A stretch of 64,000 bases of DNA. Source: Ophiostoma sp. CBS 140.51. Its lineage: Eukaryota; Ascomycota; Sordariomycetes; Ophiostomatales; Ophiostomataceae. Location of the stretch: the NCBI GenBank assembly GCA_029298735.1, contig JANSLP010000125.1, forward strand, positions 1-64,000, written 5' to 3'. Each line of letters begins with the position of its first letter. Within the stretch, counting starts at the first letter, position 1. A model generated the notes under the pieces. It saw only the letters and a program-made list of their open reading frames with translations, did no database searches and was not told where the DNA came from. Positions 13,901 through 27,363 of the stretch are shown in pieces. Position numbers and translations under genes: made by a program.

Positions 13901-14051
13901 CTCGCACTGGTGATGGTTAGCAAAGGCTCCATGTGATGCTCCATGTGATGGCTGGTGATGGCTGGCCAAGAGCGGTGGCAGAGGCCGGAAAAGGGGCAAC
14001 GTACAAGTCAGCATCGAGCTTCTCAAGCGCGGCAACCTTGCGCTTTCCCAT
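10999..14051 (-). CDS. sda1: SDA1, 60S ribosomal subunit assembly and export factor
   Basis: Sda1 family members are nucleolar/nuclear proteins needed for 60S pre-ribosome maturation and export, and in yeast also for actin organisation and G1 progression. Five exons on the - strand (14051-14005, 13906-13871, 13779-13739, 13656-12842, 12414-10999) give 784 residues, in the usual range. The N terminus MGKRKVAALEKLDAD continues through QYKIRRDPKSYEDEF across introns 1 and 2, a highly characteristic SDA1 start. Other signatures include NHKLNRTVQTVL, TRELWTRQIW, the YLTPRQ block and SKDKSVMMAARGL. Residues about 534-621 are extremely Asp/Glu-rich and the C-terminal tail is very basic, as in orthologues. 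Intron 2 needs a GC donor. Intron 4 (12415-12841) is 427 nt and purine-rich on the + strand. Orthology is certain; small boundary shifts at exon 2 are possible. Confidence 0.95.
13780..13870 (-). other. GC-AG intron 2 of sda1
   Basis: The donor reads CCAAA|GCAAGT and the acceptor CTTCAG|ATCATAC on the - strand. Only this GC donor restores the conserved peptide RRDPKSYEDEF. Using the GT three bases further on (CAA|GTATTG) runs into a TGA within five codons. The rest of the donor matches the GCAAGT consensus known for GC-AG introns. The length is 91 nt. Confidence 0.85.
13907..14004 (-). other. intron 1 of sda1, with an internal direct repeat
   Basis: The donor is GACTT|GTACGT and the acceptor ACCAG|TGCGAG. 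The join creates a TTT codon and keeps the family pattern before LQYK. The + strand carries a tandem duplication of CTCCATGTGATG at about 13928-13951 followed by two GGCTGGTGAT-like units, so a small expansion has lengthened this intron. Confidence 0.75.
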
Positions 14052-14213
14052 TTTGTCGAGTTGGGATGTGTATTCGGGGGAAGGTGCGGCGTTGTGTCTG
14101 TGAAAGGAAAGAGAGGTCCGCGATATGGCGGTCGTGCTTGCCTCTTTTTTCTGCGACTATTTTTTCTGCACATTTTGCGTGGACTAGTGTTTCTGCCGCG
14201 AACTTTTTTTAAT

Positions 14214-14257
14214 CTTATCTAATCACGATAACGATAAGGAACGATAACCGCGATAAG
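14214..14257 (-). promoter_or_regulatory. GATA-motif cluster upstream of sda1
   Basis: Five GATA-type sites lie within 44 nt, 163-206 nt upstream of the sda1 ATG: CTTATCT at 14214-14220 (AGATAAG on the other strand), GATAA at 14227, GATAAG at 14233, GATAA at 14243 and GATAAG at 14252. Fungal GATA factors (the AreA/NIT2 nitrogen regulator and SreA-type iron regulators) bind HGATAR, often as close pairs. The spacing and position suggest a functional element for sda1, but binding is inference. Confidence 0.45.
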
Positions 14258-15067
14258 GAAAGCGATTACGATAGCATATCGGCACGTGCCGCGCGCCGCG
14301 CGACGCACGCGCCTTCCCCCTGTTGGGAGGGGAAATGGAAAACAGGGTCCAGTCAAGAACGTAATAATAAGCTGCCACTACAGACATTCCGGAGTGACAA
14401 TAATAGAGATCGTAGACATCAGCACTGAATGGACCGCCAATCTGCCCTCCATCTTGTAAACTATATTCGCCCAGTGCGACACTGGGTTGTCTGGGTTTTG
14501 TGAACTTCTGTGCATTTTGTGTTGTATCTTATTTCTTTTTCCGACAATCACAGAGTCTTTTGCGTCATCCATTTCGCCCTATTTTGTTCTGTTTTAGTAT
14601 TGTTCTTTATGAAGTCTAAGTTTGCATGACATCTACACATTACGACGATTCCATCAAATTGATCACCGCTTCTTGGCTGTTTCGCCTTGTTACTATTGTG
14701 CTTTCGTTTCTTTTTCTTCGGCCCTCTTACTTATTTTCCTAGCCAGGCCGGCGTGCGCAAGGTCCACTCTGCAACAAGGCACAAGCGCACGCATTCATCG
14801 ATACATTTATCCCAGCCAGCAACGAGCTTCGATTTCAAATACATCACAGTTGGCCATCACAGACTGCGTCAAAGAGATGCAAATGAAGCGCTCGACGCAC
14901 CGGCGCCACATCAAAGCAGTCCTTCGACAACGAGCTGAGAGTTGAGCTGAGCTGGTTTACCTGGTTGAACTGACTGAGCCGTGTTTGATGTGCTTATGTG
15001 CGGTTACTTTGATTCCTTGTGTCTCCTTGTGGACCTACTAGGCTCCTGCCGTGATGCCATCATAGCA

Positions 15068-15127
15068 TGGCTTGCGGTGGCTTGCGCTGGCCTGAGTTGG
15101 CCTGGGTTGGCCTGTGCTGGCACGGGT
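15068..15127. repeat. six degenerate 10-bp tandem units (TGGCCTGGGT-like)
   Basis: Successive units start at 15068, 15078, 15088, 15098, 15108 and 15118. Each begins TGGC and most continue TTGCG or CTGDG. The regular 10-bp period equals about one DNA helical turn. No coding role is visible. Confidence 0.8.
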
Positions 15128-15362
15128 TGACTTTAAGCCTTTGCGTTCTGCCTTCTGCAGTCTGCAGTCTGCATTCTGCATTTTGTGTCTTGTGTCGTGG
15201 CCTCGTTACATTTGCCCAATGCACCCAAAACTTGTGGGATATTTCGAACGTTTGTTCCCTATACCTGGCCGTCTGTCTTGCTTTACTTTGCTCTTTGTCT
15301 TTGTCCCTGTCGATACCCCCACAGTGTTTCTCTTGGCCGCTGGGCCAGTTGGCGTCTTGTCC

Positions 15363-15398
15363 TGTCCCAGGTCCAATGTCCCAGGTCCAATGTCCCAG
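15363..15398. repeat. 14-bp tandem repeat, 2.6 copies
   Basis: The unit TGTCCCAGGTCCAA occurs perfectly at 15363-15376 and 15377-15390, followed by a partial TGTCCCAG. Confidence 0.9.
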
Positions 15399-18300
15399 CT
15401 TCCGCCGGTTTCTCTTTCTTTCTCTTTCTTTCCTAGTGGACGTTTCGGCGGTTAGCTCCGTTGATCGTCTTTGGCTCATTGTCTTGCCCACTCGCCCACT
15501 TGGCTCCCCTCTCTCTTTCGCAGTTTTTGGAACAAGCTCCAGTGTGTTATCCTTTGTCTGGCATAGCCTGGAGAGACGGTGCCATCTCGGCTGGCGCAAA
15601 GCAAACAAGGAAGCGCGCTGGGACTGGTACTGGTGCTGTAAAACTGTCTGCAGAAAGGGGCTTGAACGGCGATGTTTAACAGCGGAAAGCAAGTTGTTCT
15701 TACAAAGGGCAGTCTCTGCAGTCCCTCGTCGGGTAGTGCTGCCCCGGAAGAGAGGAATCAAATGCCTAGAGAGAAGGGCGGCTGGGAACTAAACAGGTCC
15801 GAGCAAGAAGAAGGGAATGGTCAAGGAGAACGGCAAGCCCCACAACAAGGGTCCATCATTCTTGACTCTTGGGTCCTTCGGACAGATCGAGGGCCCATCG
15901 TTTAGACGGCGTTAGATATTGTCCGTTGACCTAGCCAGTATGAGCATGAGTATTTGACTGATTATTTCATGCTCTGTGCTCTGTACCATGAGTTCATTCA
16001 TTGTTGTTGATGATATGTTTTTTTCTACTTGACCAGCTGTTCAACATCTGTTTGAATATTCGACCCACTGGGAATCTCTGATATTCCGATCTCAGGTTCC
16101 CATTTCCTGTGGCACCTTGGAAATAAATCGGACCAGATGATCAGGATTGGGATTAAAAAGACGGGACGCGCCTGCATGGCAAAGTGCACAACCTCTGCAA
16201 ATGGATACAGCCCAGAAGCGGGATGTGTATTGCGTGTATTACTCGTGTGGAAATGCAGGGAGTTTGGTCAGGCTTGGACTCGAGCTCTGTGGCGTGTTAG
16301 TTGGCTTGTTGGCATCCCACGCCCCATCTTCATATCGGCCTTTCGCTGTTTGTTGCTTTGTCAAACGCCGTTTGGCTAGTGAGTATCTCAAGGCCTTACG
16401 GAGTACGAATTACAAGCACAGACATTCAAAAAAGAGAAGAAAAGAAAAGGAAAAAAACAAGCCGATGGGCCTCAGGCGTTCATTTCCGTTTTCTTTTTCG
16501 GCTTCCGATAGCCACTTCCCGAAGCTGTGGACGCAGCCAGCCGTCCTTCCGTGTCTAAATTGGATTGGGGCCTCCGGGATACCAGTTTGAGGAAAACGAA
16601 GAGTATCCGTGCAGCCATTGTACAATGAATGAACCGAGGGATTAAAAAGAAAAGAAGAAGCAGCAATAGAAAGGAGCGAGAATCACGAATCTTGTGTTAC
16701 CGAAGCTGCAATTTGTCACAGGGTCAGTGGCAACGTCGTCAACATGAAGCACTGAGCGCTGAGCACTGGGCGCCAGCAAGCCGAAAAGAGCCAGAGGGCC
16801 TAGCTGAGAAAGGGAAACGAAGGGAACAAAGAGTGGAGGAGGACACGGGGGATATCTGAGCACCGGCGCCGAGTTACGGCAAACTTCGCCGCCGTGGCCC
16901 GAAATGCAGCCGACAGATGCCTTATTTTATTATCTTCCCTTCTCCCTGCCATTTGGAGAGCCATTGTCTTCCACTTGTCCTCATACACACCTCCCCCTCC
17001 CCCTTCCCCTCCCTCCCGGTTCTAATCCCCTTTCCCTTGGGTAGGAGGCCAGGGGAGGCGAGAGAAGGCTAAAATGATGCATGTCTTACAGGAACAGCGA
17101 TGTGCCCAGGCGAAAACGAGAAAAATCAAACGAGAGAGCGACGAGTGGCAGCGGATAATAAGAAAGAAAGCTTGTGCAGATTCGGATAAAATCCATACAC
17201 CTACGAATGCGCGCACAGGAGAAAAAAAAAGAAACAAACTAGCCTCCGGACCCGGACCTGGACGTGCAGCTTTGTCACTGCAGCTTTTTCTCTGCTCGTT
17301 TTTGCAATTGTCTGCACGACTGCATGTCTGCAGGAAAACTGGATAGGAGGCTGCAGGAGGCAGGAGGGCTAAAATGGTTTGGTTTCTTGATCTGCAGCAG
17401 GGTGTCGAGCGAGACGAGAGACAAAACCCACCCATCCACACCCTTTTTTCGAACTTGACAGGCAGCCGACATCGAAACATCTTTGCCAGCAAACACCGCA
17501 CCAGACAATCGGCATCCATCGATTTTGTCTTGGATATGGTAAGCCAACGTACTTACGCCATACTGTCACTGGGGTCTTGAGGGGTCGAGACAATAGGAAA
17601 ACAGGAAATGGTCGCGATGTGGGCATGTGCATTCGATCTTTCCTTACCTTTTTATTCTGTCTTAATTTTATTTGCCCGGATTTTACTCCCTTTTAGTGAT
17701 GTGTCCACGTCCACGGGGCATGCGAGAGACGCTCAGATGTCCTTTCTTTTCTTTTTATTCCTTGGTTTTCCTGCCTTCCAGATTTGGCGGCCTGTTGCAG
17801 TTCAGGGACTGCTCGTATTGGGCACGACACCGCTTTTCTTTGACTCCTCTTCTCCTCACTTTCCCATCTTGTCATCTTGCCATTTTGTTCCAGGGGTCTA
17901 TTTCTTTTCCCCTTCTATCTTTCCGTTCCGTTCTTTCTGTCCTCATTCTTGTTTCCATACATCTCGTTCCGCCGTTGCATCATCTTACATCCCTGTCGTA
18001 ATTTCTCACGGAACCCCAGCGGTTTTGCCATATTGCCTTTGGTAAAAGTACGGAGCAATGTCATTGCTCTTCTGTTCTTTTTTTGGTGCACAAAACTCAC
18101 CACAAAAAACTCCTTGGTTATTTTTTTAACTCTGCGCCTGCCAATTTCGACGATAGCTTGCTTCATCTTTTCAGCCCTCATCTCTTTTTGTCGTTCATCA
18201 CTCTCCTCGCGTTCGGAAACATGTTTTGTACTCACTATTATTATTTTGTATTCCATATCGATTCATCTTCCGCCCCATACGGATATTTCTCCATTCTCAG

Positions 18301-20935
18301 TCATCTGCGGTCCGTCATGGATGGACAGCCTTCCTGTCGCCCACCTGTACCTTACCTTGCGCCGTTAGATGCATCGTTATTTTCTCAGACTGCAGCGTTG
18401 GTTCGATACAAGGCGGACGCGAAGGATTTGACCTGCCTTAACGTCTCTCGGTCACCGATGCCTTGGACAAGAAACAACGGCACAGGGCTGTTGGTGGGTA
18501 ACAGCCAGAATGGTGCTGGCCCCTATCCTTCTTGTTGGCTCATGGGGAGGGGGATGGACAAAGATGCCCAGTCCCTGGGACCTGGGGCAGGTAAATTCAC
18601 GCCAAGTTGCCAACATGGCGGTGGACTAGGGGCGTTTATGGAGTAGCTTGAGTCTTTGAGACCTTCAAGACTCTCGTAGCACAGATGCGAAGCTCTTTGA
18701 ATACGGAGTTTGTCCACATTCTGATTTTTAGGGGCATATCCCCCGTTATAGGAGGTGGTTCCAAGAGGGTGTCGAGCTTGTGGTTTATGGAGAAACCTGC
18801 TTGCTTCGCTTCGGATGTTTTTAAAAAGGGGATGGGATGCTGTCAGATGCTTCGCCTGTGCACCTCCAGTCACGGCCAAACTCGAGAGAAAAAACCCTCA
18901 TAAGATGCGCCCTTTCTTTTTGTGATCCTCTCCTCCTCCCTTCCGAGGGTCAAGGAGGAGGTCTATCGAGCTTAGACAGACTGGGAAAGGATAGGAAAGC
19001 CAAGACGAACAAGAACCAGGCCAGGCCAGCAAGACCCTTCAAAAACAAGAGCTAACACAATGTTCAAACCGTTTAGACCATTAATTTACACCGAAGTAGC
19101 AAGCGGCACTGCCACACACTAAGAGTTGCGCTTTTCCACACTGCCGGGACTGGGGGGTCAGGTTCGTGTTGAAATGAGGTGTGTGATGTGCAAGAGGCGT
19201 GAAGGCGTACAGCTCTTCGGCGTGCGATGCTTGGTCGTTCAGGTTCCCCCCATCAAAAGCATCAAAAGAATCAAAGCATCAAGAGCGGCGCCAGCGCCAA
19301 TGACGAGAAGAGGCAAGAGGATGGGTGCTCTGGTATGTAAAAGAGGGCTCCAATATCAAAAGAAGGAAACGAACAAGAAGAAGCAAATGTATAAAAGAAA
19401 GGCAACTATAAAACAGGACGACGACCCCCAAAGTTTCGAAGACAGTGAACCAATGCAAGGCCACTGGCGCCAAGGCTAGGACACCATCTCAAAAAGAAAG
19501 GCAGAACCAGCGCCGGCGTTGCAGATTGAAAAGTCTTGGCATCGGGAGATTCAGCGATGCGCTGGGAGGGTTGACAAACTATCGACTAGGCAGGGGGTGG
19601 GAAGAAGTGGGCGAGGGGAAGGAGGTGATCGCAGAATTCAAAGAAAGAGAAAGCAAGCCAATCTTCGATGGAGCACCTGTGTGCACATGCACATACAGGA
19701 TACAGGTTACGAATACGGACCGAGCACTCCACTCAACGGCCGAAACAATGAAAAGATAAATCCTCGAACAGGCGAGGAAGGTCCCTGCTCGTCTGCATTC
19801 TGTCCTTTGACTTGCAGCCTGGGCGTCCCAGCAGATGAACCGAAATGAGCACCTATCCCTCCAAAGGCATAGCCTAGGAGGCCTAGTAAGGATCAAGAGA
19901 GGGGGAGACTATCGCGCGCATTGCACATCATACAGCACGCTTTCGACCGTTTGACCAACCCCATATTTTCTGGGCCTCTTCAGGGACGTGCGAGGCACTT
20001 GTGCACTTGTCTTTGTTCTGCTGCGTAGTACATAGTACACACATGTGCAGGCGGGCGAGGCGGGTGTATTTTGTTCGTCTTTGGGTCCTGGCTCCAGCTC
20101 TCATCTCCACTTTGTCGTCACCGGTTGATGCTCGCCCAAAGACTGGAGAGAGAGAAAAAGCCTGTGGAGAAGATGGGCCTGCGCTGTTCCTGTACTGTGT
20201 GCTGTCTTGGAATGATATATCAGAAATTGAGGTTGTGGTGTTATTAGTGCTTTTAGTTAACGACTTCTACTCCGGACAAAATTCGAGATATCTTTTCTTC
20301 TGCCTGTTCTAGCATCCGTATTCTTGATTTGTTTGGAATGATATTTTCAAAAGTTAGCACACCGCAAGTTCAACCTCTTTGTACAGATACAACAGGCTAG
20401 CGAGATCCGGACGTATGTCGCATTTGTGCTCAAGGTCCCAACTGCAAGTCATGTCACCCTCGCACGAACCTGGCGCGGATTGGCTTGATGGAGAAGCTGA
20501 ACGGTGGCCAAAATTGTGAATTTTGACCACTACGAAGTATCGCTTTGTCTCCTCGACTAGCAAGACCAAGAAGGCCGCCAGGCATCTCGCCAAGTACCCC
20601 TACATGTAGCATACGTCCACGTTCATGGGCGCGTGCGTCTCATTCTCATCGCCTGCACTTCGCAGAGCTGGTGGACAAGGTGGGCAAGGTCGACGAGATA
20701 GGCAGAGGAGACGAAGAGGATCCCTTGCATGCCCGCCTCATCCTGTGAAGTGACCTCGAGGTAGCCCGGTAGCTCTTGTGGTTCTGGAGGTGAGGGTCGG
20801 TCGACGATCGGTCGAGGGCCAGTGCGTTCACGTGGATCTGCCCTATGGACTATGGAGTATGATGGACTATGGACACGGGTATTTTCGTGCACTCTCAGGG
20901 GAAATTCTACGAGAAAATGTACGAGCGTAGTTCGC

Positions 20936-20964
20936 TTTTTCATTTTCATTTTCATTTTCATTTT
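20936..20964. repeat. hexanucleotide microsatellite (TTTTCA)n
   Basis: Consecutive TTTTCA units run from the T5 at 20936 to the end of the last CATTTT. This is a simple repeat likely to vary in length between isolates. Confidence 0.85.
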
Positions 20965-23900
20965 GAGCTTGAGCTGTTTTCTGTTGTTCGTCTTTGGCTT
21001 TTTTGGGGCCTCCTATTTCATGGTCACTTGTCACCTCGAAAGGCCCGGGGAAAAGGGCCGAGGTATGGCTCGCAGTCACTACCCTGGGGGTGCGAGGATG
21101 AGGGTGTGAAGGGATAACAGAAACGAAATGAGAAACGAAGAGAAACCAGGAAATCTGACGAGAACGAAATAAAATGGGAAAGATATCAAAATGGAAGCAA
21201 ATTAGGCCATCCGCAGGGCTGCCCTAACAAGTACACTAACTTGTAAACCGTATTTTAATGATGTTCAGTCCTCTTTCACTGCTGGTGAGCAGGAGAGACA
21301 AGGTGAAGTAACCACAACGAGCAACACTAGTGTCTTTAGTTTGCGGAACCGCAAGATTGAGGCAAAGTTGAAAACACCCCTAAAGGCATACCAACAGCGG
21401 TCAACAGAGGGCCTGTGGAGGCCTGGAAAGGCCTAAGAGAGGGAGGGAGATTTGCGGGAAGAAACGGCGGTCGAGGCCCACGGACTACTTGTACAGCTAC
21501 TACGGACGAGTCTGTTTTGCCGTACAGTGGAACAGTTATTATGTCGTTGCAATCGACGATTTCAAGTAGGGCAGGCAACAGCAAAAGGGCAATAATACAA
21601 GGGACAAGAGACAAGACAACAGACGAACACGAAAAGACTGCCTTTAAATGCCTCAGGAAAAAGGGCAAAAACCAGAGCAACAGGAAAAAACCACAAAAAT
21701 GAGAACGTCAAATCAAGATTCTCAAGAAATTGCAGAAAATCACAACACCTTCTCCACGTAGTTCTTCCCCAGTCAGGCCACATGCAGCAGCAGTTGTCAG
21801 TTGACGCCGTCCAACAACACCGGGTTACTCATGCTCTCACCTACAGGTAGTTCCTCCTCACCTTTTCATGCAGCCTTTCCACACCAACTCGCCGTATATC
21901 AAACGAGTATCGATATAAAACAAATCAAGAAACGGACCCAGCTAGCTACCAGAGCCAAAGAACCCCAAACGCCAACGGCGTGGCTGTGCTTGCTTCATTG
22001 TTTTCTTTTTGTCTTGGCTCTCGATGGTCTTCTCTGGTTCTGATGGCCTTCCCCTCTTCTCACTTTCCCCCATCTCCAAATGTAGTCAAATGCTTGTGAG
22101 CTTGCTCACGCTCCCATTGATGTCGTCGCCCTAAGGCCCCAACGAGTGTAGTGTAGCGTCTCCGTACGGTTTCCAAGTCAAGAGCTGTTTGGCTTACACG
22201 GATGGACGTTCCCTTTCTGGCTGTTACAGCGAGGGGAACGGGAGGAGCGAGAGCGAACTAACAGCTCAGAAAGAGGAGGCTAGCACCTGCTTTCCCCCTT
22301 TTATTTTCTTTTGCATCGTTTGGCTTTCTCCTCCTATTTTACTCTCTCCTTTCAAAATGCACATTACGAGATGCCAAATGACAGATGCCTTTGTCCCTGC
22401 CAAACAGGATTTCTCGGGACTTCTTGACCAGTTGCCTGTTTGAGCATCGACCAGAAAACGACCATACGAGACTCCATCGTAACTCCATAACTGTTCTCCT
22501 CGCTAAATCTTCTCTTCGACTCTTTCAAAAATGCCCTCACATGTTCTTTATCCCATCAACAACCCTCTCTACCCGTCCAACAGAAGATGGAAAAACAGAA
22601 GAAGAACAAGAAGAACAATAAAACTAAGAAATTTTACACAATGCTTGACCGCAACTGCCATGTGGGCGCCTCGTTTGCCGTCCGGATCCTGGCCAGGCTT
22701 GTTAGGATATTGATTCCACGCATACCCGCACTCTTCCTTGCAAGAAGCCTGTAAGAAACACGACTAATATAAGTACCCTCTAAAAACCCACGTTGTTGGG
22801 TAAAATAGTGTAAACCAAGGATGGAGCGCTGGGAAAGAGCGAATCGCAACTGTCCCCGCTGGCTCTTTCCTGCTTTGGTAAGAAAATACGGGAAATGCCG
22901 CCGGCCCCAAAACGGACCCCTCCCTTCTTTTCACAACGGTTGCGTGAGACGGAAGGTGCGACTGAGCATACCTCACTCTAAAGCTAGTCCAGCTATCACT
23001 TCCCCTCTCCTACCGAACGCACCCTCAAACGGTCCTCCAACCGCCCAAACCGAAGTTTGTGCCCTAAGAAGGCAAAGGGCGCGCCGGCGGCCATTGTTGC
23101 TCTGTGATATGTTTTTGTAAGATGCTTGTTAGTCTTCAAGTTGTGCGTTCTCAGAGGCAGGTGGAGACGAGAGGGAGGCAAAACAAGGACAGCTCTCGCC
23201 GAATACCACTTCAGCCCCGATACAACGTCAAACAGGCATGTATTTGATTTTTTACCTGGCTGGGCTGACAGTTTGTTCCTGCAAATCATACAATCCTAGT
23301 TGCACTTTAGTTTATCTTTAAGTCAGAGGCGAGTTGAAAATCAATTCTTTTCAATGCTCAAGAAACGCACTTGTCATGAAGTACCGGTGTGAATTACAAG
23401 CCGTTTGTTTCTTCTGTGTCGAGCGTGTTCTCGATGCTTGTCATTCACCATGTCACCACTCTCCACGCTCTGTGCCCTGCCATTCCTGTGGCCTCCGACC
23501 ATCCTTCCCTGCCGAACAATTGGCGCTAATGTAGGACACAGACAGTAGGCTAAAATGGATGAAGCAGGCTTTTTTTCTTTCACCTTTTTTTTTTCATTCT
23601 GGGCCCAACTAGTGGCTTTTCGTGCAAGTGACTTTTCGAGCTCGAAATATGAAGTACACAAGTACATGGAGTATCACAAGCGCCAGGATAACGCAATTCG
23701 ACCGAATCCAAAGCAAATTTGTATCAATAAATGATCGGGGAGGAGCTCTAAGATGGCTGCAAGGGTTACAGATAGGCCGGATTGATTTGGCCGAAAAGAG
23801 AGCCAAATCCATGTCCAACGAACAAAGGGCCAAACGTATCATTTTGCATATTGTGTGACTGCGAGGGCTGAAAAGTACTTTGCACTTGTATCTCGCAAGA

Positions 23901-26900
23901 CCAGGATGTTGTCGCACGCATCCCCACTCTTGCGGTACCCTTGGCCACGGTAGTGCAGGGAAGGTTCAAGGGTGTGTCGGGAGGCTAGCAGTGCATAGTG
24001 TCGGGGTATGTGGCGGGCACTACGGAGGTCGCCCGACGAAAGGAGGATGAAGAGGAACCAGCGAATTGGCTCAATGGACAGTCGATGTGAGAAAACTGCC
24101 GCAAAATACAAGGTACATGTTATGGAGTTGCTTGACTCCCTGCTTTTGCCTGTTTGCCTTGGATTGCCGTCGGCGAAGAGGAATGGCGACCGGAAGCGAT
24201 CTGAAAAGGGGGGCGTTGTTTTTGACGAGGTTGCATCCGATGGCGGTAGCGGACCAGGGAAACCTGAACAAGGAGACAAGATAAAAAAGATGATAAAAGA
24301 AACGAACCAGAAAACGGTATCTGGTTGAATGGGGATGGGGAAATCACAGGGGGGGAACGAGTGAGAAAGAAAACCAAAAAGGAAGACCAGAGAGAAGATG
24401 CAAGAAAATCGAACTGCTTCGTAAAAGCAATTAGAACAGTTCAAAAAGCAGAGCTATTGTACACAAGTGCGAAAAGTATCAAATGAGATCAAAGAGCTGG
24501 ATTAAAGATGCGGTCGACCTAAATCACCACTGCAGAAAGATGGAAAAAAGGAGCGGAGGATGGAGGGGCAAGGTGACAGGAAGGGGGAGGAACGAAGCCA
24601 AAAGGCTTCTATCTGCATTCTAGAAGCAGTCGCTAACGGGTTGGAAATGTATTTAATGTAAATACGGAGAAACCGTACGCTCGCTTCAAGCGCTTCGCCC
24701 CTGGTAGGCTTTTGACTGGTTCGCTGATTCAACTGATTCAACTGGGCTGACGAGACGAAAGAGCCTCGCAATGAGATGAGGAAAAAACAGTCAAAGAGAA
24801 AAAAGAAGGGGCCAATGCACAGCACTGAAGGGCACACGTCTGCCAGCGCTTGGACGGCTAATACCCGACGTTTGATTGGAGAAGGCTGCCGTTTTATGTG
24901 CAAAGTGAGATGATATATGCCAGACAGAATGAGGTCTAGACGTGTACATTGAAGGGGCCATTGAGAACGCCAATTCAGTCAGCCTCGTCACGGGGCTCCA
25001 GCGTCAATTTTGTGTTCAACGGGAATGAACGACTCGAAGGAGCGTTCCGAGGGCGTGCTTGTGCTCAAAGAGAAGGAAGGGGAAGGGAAGGTGGCAGGGC
25101 GGTCAACAAAGAGAAACCGCCACCAATACTTTGTGCGCAGCAATTAAGTCCCCTAAAAAGCTTGACAGAATTTCCTCCCTCAAGGAAACGGGCACCCAGC
25201 AGGGTGGTGGTTCGCGCCTGCCTCCCAAGAAATGATTGAGCTTCCCCACGTGTTTTACCTAGTTTTTAGTCCAAGATGCTTGTAGGGATGGTTCCCAGGA
25301 AAGAACAAGAGGAAATAAAGGGAAAGCGAAGCGATGGCAGGGAAGGAGCAACCATGCCAAGAGAGAAGGCGCGATCGAACTGAGCAAAAAACACGTGAAC
25401 TAAAAGATACAAGATGCTGCGAGCAAAACTGAAATTAAGAAAAATAAAAAATGAGCTCTAAAAATTTGGAAAAGAGTGCCGGATGCCAGCCACCCTGACA
25501 GATGTCCCCCGGAAAAGGCGCTGGGGTGGGCAGCATGAGCATGGCGCTGTCGAGTTACATGACAAGGACAAACAGACGAGTAGGGTAGAAGATAGGCGGC
25601 CGCGACAGGCAATTGACAGGAGGAACCAGACCGAAACCAGCCTGTGCGTTTTTTAGGAGGGACACGCAAGAGCTCAGAAGGGCCCTGTTGTGCTCCGTCG
25701 GCTACGGCGCTGGCGTGGGTTGATAGGGACGAAAGAGAGATCGTCAAGTGACGGCCGAGGCAAAGACGCAAAAGACTGGGATGCTGGCTGACAGAAGCAC
25801 ACCCTCGACTTAAAGTGGCGTGAAAGGGCGGCTATTTCTATTTCCCACGAGCATCATCCACGCATTCCATGGGGCATCAACGATATTTTCCATTTCACTG
25901 GGCTGCACTTGATATGTTGCCCGCTCTTTTGTTTCGTTTTTTTCTTCCTGCCAGCGCTTGTTTGTGTCTTTTCTCAGGTTCTCCAAATGTCCTTCAATCC
26001 TGTTTTCTTCGTCGTCTTCGTCTCTCTCCTTCCCAATTCATACTCGACATGCGCGAGATATGTTCACGCTGCTCTTTGATCAGTCAGGCCGAGGCAGCTG
26101 GTGGCCCTAAAAAGAAGACCAAAGGTGGCTGTGCTAGCTAACCGTTTTGACTTTTTTGATGGCCGAGTTTATGTTCCTGTTTGGCAGACAAAGCCGGTGT
26201 AAGTTACTTTGGCTCGTCTGCGTACTTTCTCGTGTCACGTGGAATTGTCGTTGGTTGACAGGCCGCTCGACTACTGCCGACGATGTTACTGGTTGTTGCA
26301 CTCAGAAGACTTAAGCCTTGTCGATTTTGTCGACCTGTCCCTGCTTATCGTTCACCGAAAAAGGCTTCTCAATTTTTATGTGTTGACGCATTTATTATTT
26401 TTTATTTTTATTTTCCAATATCTCAGTAGGCCAATGCTGTAATTCGCTTTTAACTTGTAGCTCTTGTTTGCCGCCTAGCACTTTGACCGAAACACCGACT
26501 CTAAAATCCCAAAGAATCCCCAAGCGCCAGGCCAAAGTTACCCGACGATCTGCACCATCCCAGGCCCATTATGTCGTAGGGCCCTGTGTGCCAGGCCAAA
26601 TACCTGCACTTGGTACATCATGCCGTCTCTTTTTGCACCAAAAATGTCGTTCGGCAGAGGACCGATTGTGTGGGCTCTGTTTTGCGTCAGTTTGGCCTAT
26701 CTTTCCAACCAGGCTCAACGTCCCCGTTCTAGCTTCCAACTTGGTGCTTTCCTGTCTTCTTGTCACGTCGGCGTCCTTCCATCGTTTCTCTCCCCTCTTT
26801 CCTCGCCGGCAGAGCTGCCTGGACAAAGGAAGGCTTCCTATTTGCTGGATTCATCGTTCGGCACCGATCAATAACTTTTTGGTGCTGATCATCCACTCTT

Positions 26901-27337
26901 CCACCCTTAGACAAGAAACCTGCCAGCTAGCCAGCCAAGGGGTATCTAGGGTCGTTTTAGAAAAAGAAAGGAAAAGAAGATGGTGAGCTAGCGTGCGTTT
27001 TAGGCTGGTTTTTTTTTTCTTTTTGCCATTTCTCTCTTTTTTCCCATTTTAGAGGTTATTGTCCCCCTTTTCCTATTTTAACCTCTCCATTCACCTTTAA
27101 TTTACCTCTTTTCTGCAGGTACTTTGTACTAGTATCACTCCCACCAGACCTGATCACACTCCTGAATGCTCCCTCGCCTCCACCAACAAGCCAGTGAGAG
27201 ACAATGGAGAACAATGGAACCACAGCAGCCTAGACCCGCCTTTTGAACCCCCCTGGGAACGCAAAAAGGGCTAAATTAGGGAGACAGGGGGAACAATTCT
27301 GTATGCTGAAAGTCATATGTATTACGTCTCAAACTCC

Positions 27338-27363
27338 AAAAAAAAAAAAAAAAAAAAAAAAAA
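27338..27363. repeat. A26 homopolymer
   Basis: Twenty-six uninterrupted A residues follow CAAACTCC and precede GGTCCTCC. It is far longer than any other A run in the window. It may be a slippage product or the fossil tail of a retroposed sequence inserted on the + strand; I see no coding remnant just upstream. Confidence 0.9.

Noticed and set aside
18083..18646. 187-codon + strand frame
   Set aside because: Composition changes abruptly along it, it does not start with a supported ATG context, and no domain is visible.
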